A stretch of DNA of 43,788 nt from Planctomycetes bacterium GWF2_42_9 (GTDB taxonomy: Bacteria > Planctomycetota > Phycisphaerae > Sedimentisphaerales > UBA12454). Positions within the stretch are counted from its first letter, which is position 1. Each line of letters opens with the position of its first letter. The stretch lies in NCBI GenBank assembly GCA_001825675.1, contig MHYA01000146.1, positions 37,747 through 81,534 of the forward strand, written 5' to 3'. The position numbers were made by a program, and so were the translations under genes. Shown here piece after piece: positions 43,062-43,788 of this stretch. Below the pieces are notes generated by a model, which was given only the letters and a program-made list of their open reading frames with translations, did not search any database and was not told the origin of the DNA.

Positions 43062-43788
43062 ATATGTTGTTACAAGCTGAATTTCTGGTGAAGCAGGGTT
43101 GGTATATAGTTCCCATATGGTCTGTAGATTCTAACGGGCATTGTTGCTGCGGGAATTCTAATTGTACATCGTCAGGCAAACATCCTATAGGGCAATTAGC
43201 ACCCAATGGACTCAAGAACGCCTCTGATGACCTTACAACTATAAAGAAGTGGTTAGAGTCTATCCCCGATATCAATCTCGGCGTCTGCACCGGCACAGAC
43301 AGCGGTATCATTGTGCTTGATATCGACCCTGTTCACGGCGGCGAAGAGTCACTTTCAAAGCTCGTCTCCACTTATGGCCCACTGCCGCAGACTGCAACAG
43401 TTACGACCGGCAGCGGCGGCAGACATTTCTACTTTAAACATCCCGGCCATGCGGTAAAAAACTCCGCCAGCAAGCTGGGGGCGGGAGTGGATATCAAAGC
43501 TGATGGTGGATATGTAGTAGCTCCGCCCAGCATGCATAAAACAGGAAAGTCGTATGAATGGTCGGCGTCGCCGGACACAACGCCTGTCGCACCAGCCCCT
43601 GATTGGCTATTGAATCTAGTCAAAGATAAGCCTGTCGCAAAAACAACGCCTACGACAAGTATAGCTCCGGTAACGCCCATACCACAAGGTGAGCGTAACA
43701 ATGCCCTCGCTTCGTTCGCCGGGACACTCCGCAAACGGGGTTTGGTTGCAAGTGAGATTGCGGAAACTCTAATGGTGCTCAATCTCAG
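43058..43788 (+). CDS. Bifunctional DNA primase/polymerase (prim-pol), N-terminal part
   Basis: 243 codons lie in the window; the gene runs out on the right. Its start overlaps the previous stop, with GGAGGGGCGA before it. The AEP prim-pol domain (about 5-190) has GWYIVPIW, a zinc-like CCCGNSNCTSSGKHP (29-43), the catalytic IIVLDIDP (D88 and D90), VTTGSGGRHFYF (H123) and GVDIKADGGYVVAPPS (D145). A linker follows, then the segment QGERNNALASFAGTLRKRG, which usually precedes the primase C-terminal PriCT or helicase part. Such proteins start replication of phages, plasmids and integrated satellites, so this element probably replicates itself. Confidence 0.9.
   Translation, partial: MNMLLQAEFLVKQGWYIVPIWSVDSNGHCCCGNSNCTSSGKHPIGQLAPNGLKNASDDLTTIKKWLESIPDINLGVCTGTDSGIIVLDIDPVHGGEESLSKLVSTYGPLPQTATVTTGSGGRHFYFKHPGHAVKNSASKLGAGVDIKADGGYVVAPPSMHKTGKSYEWSASPDTTPVAPAPDWLLNLVKDKPVAKTTPTTSIAPVTPIPQGERNNALASFAGTLRKRGLVASEIAETLMVLNL

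Noticed and set aside
1-43788. CRISPR array
   Set aside because: No regularly spaced direct repeats of 23-40 bp with unique spacers were seen. The only short-period array (42691-42740) has no spacers.

Overview
The window looks like an accessory region of a planctomycete-type (PVC superphylum, Phycisphaerae-like) heterotroph. The evidence is two proteins with PEP-CTERM sorting tails, a dockerin-bearing secreted protein, a one-off pseudopilin with the prepilin cleavage motif, and a dense set of sugar and polysaccharide genes (ROK regulator, DegT aminotransferase, Gfo/Idh dehydrogenase, HpcH/HpaI aldolase, SSS symporter, PIG-L deacetylase, GH2-like, DUF4838 and GHL10-like hydrolases). The taxon is inferred from gene content only.

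Layout. (1) 1-3692, minus strand: a four-gene sugar operon, ROK regulator, GNAT, DegT aminotransferase and a Gfo/Idh/MocA dehydrogenase that leaves the window. (2) 3.8-5.5 kb: a decayed secreted protein gene. (3) 5.9-13.3 kb, plus strand: a GntR-LacI hybrid regulator followed by an esterase-like hydrolase, a GH2-like enzyme and a DUF4838 protein. (4) 13.4-14.6 kb: a gene remnant and rearranged IS66 pieces. (5) 14.7-31.3 kb, minus strand: a degradation and uptake block with pseudopilin, dockerin protein, PEP-CTERM protein, Na+ symporter, GHL10-like hydrolase, PIG-L deacetylase, aldolase, a 1598-residue modular hydrolase and a HAD hydrolase. Three nearly identical 16-18 bp sites, in front of the hybrid regulator, the aldolase and the pseudopilin, suggest that one regulator controls blocks 3 and 5. 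(6) 31.7-32.2 kb: IS21 and IS630 debris.

(7) 32.7-38.7 kb: a defence-island-like segment. A ParB-like/DNA methyltransferase gene and a convergent PD-(D/E)XK-like gene are both cut off at one shared junction near 33.74 kb. A tiny zinc-ribbon ORF and an intact 1229-residue reverse transcriptase-nitrilase protein (DRT type 1/UG1-like) follow. Directly upstream of the RT gene, on the same strand, lie two diverged tandem copies of an apparent small RNA. Each has a CCUCCUCC (anti-Shine-Dalgarno) motif just before a canonical intrinsic terminator. I consider this pair, possibly linked to the RT, the most novel item in the window.

(8) 38.79 kb to the end: a 42-nt 3' fragment of a tRNA-Val(UAC) gene is an integration scar. 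Its orientation says the integrated element extends to the right. The element carries arm-like repeats, a very long nested inverted repeat, a LamG/PEP-CTERM protein, three small envelope-type proteins, a putative DNA-binding protein with an exactly 10-bp-periodic five-copy repeat just after it, a small winged-helix-like protein and a prim-pol primase that runs out of the window. No integrase gene is complete in the window.
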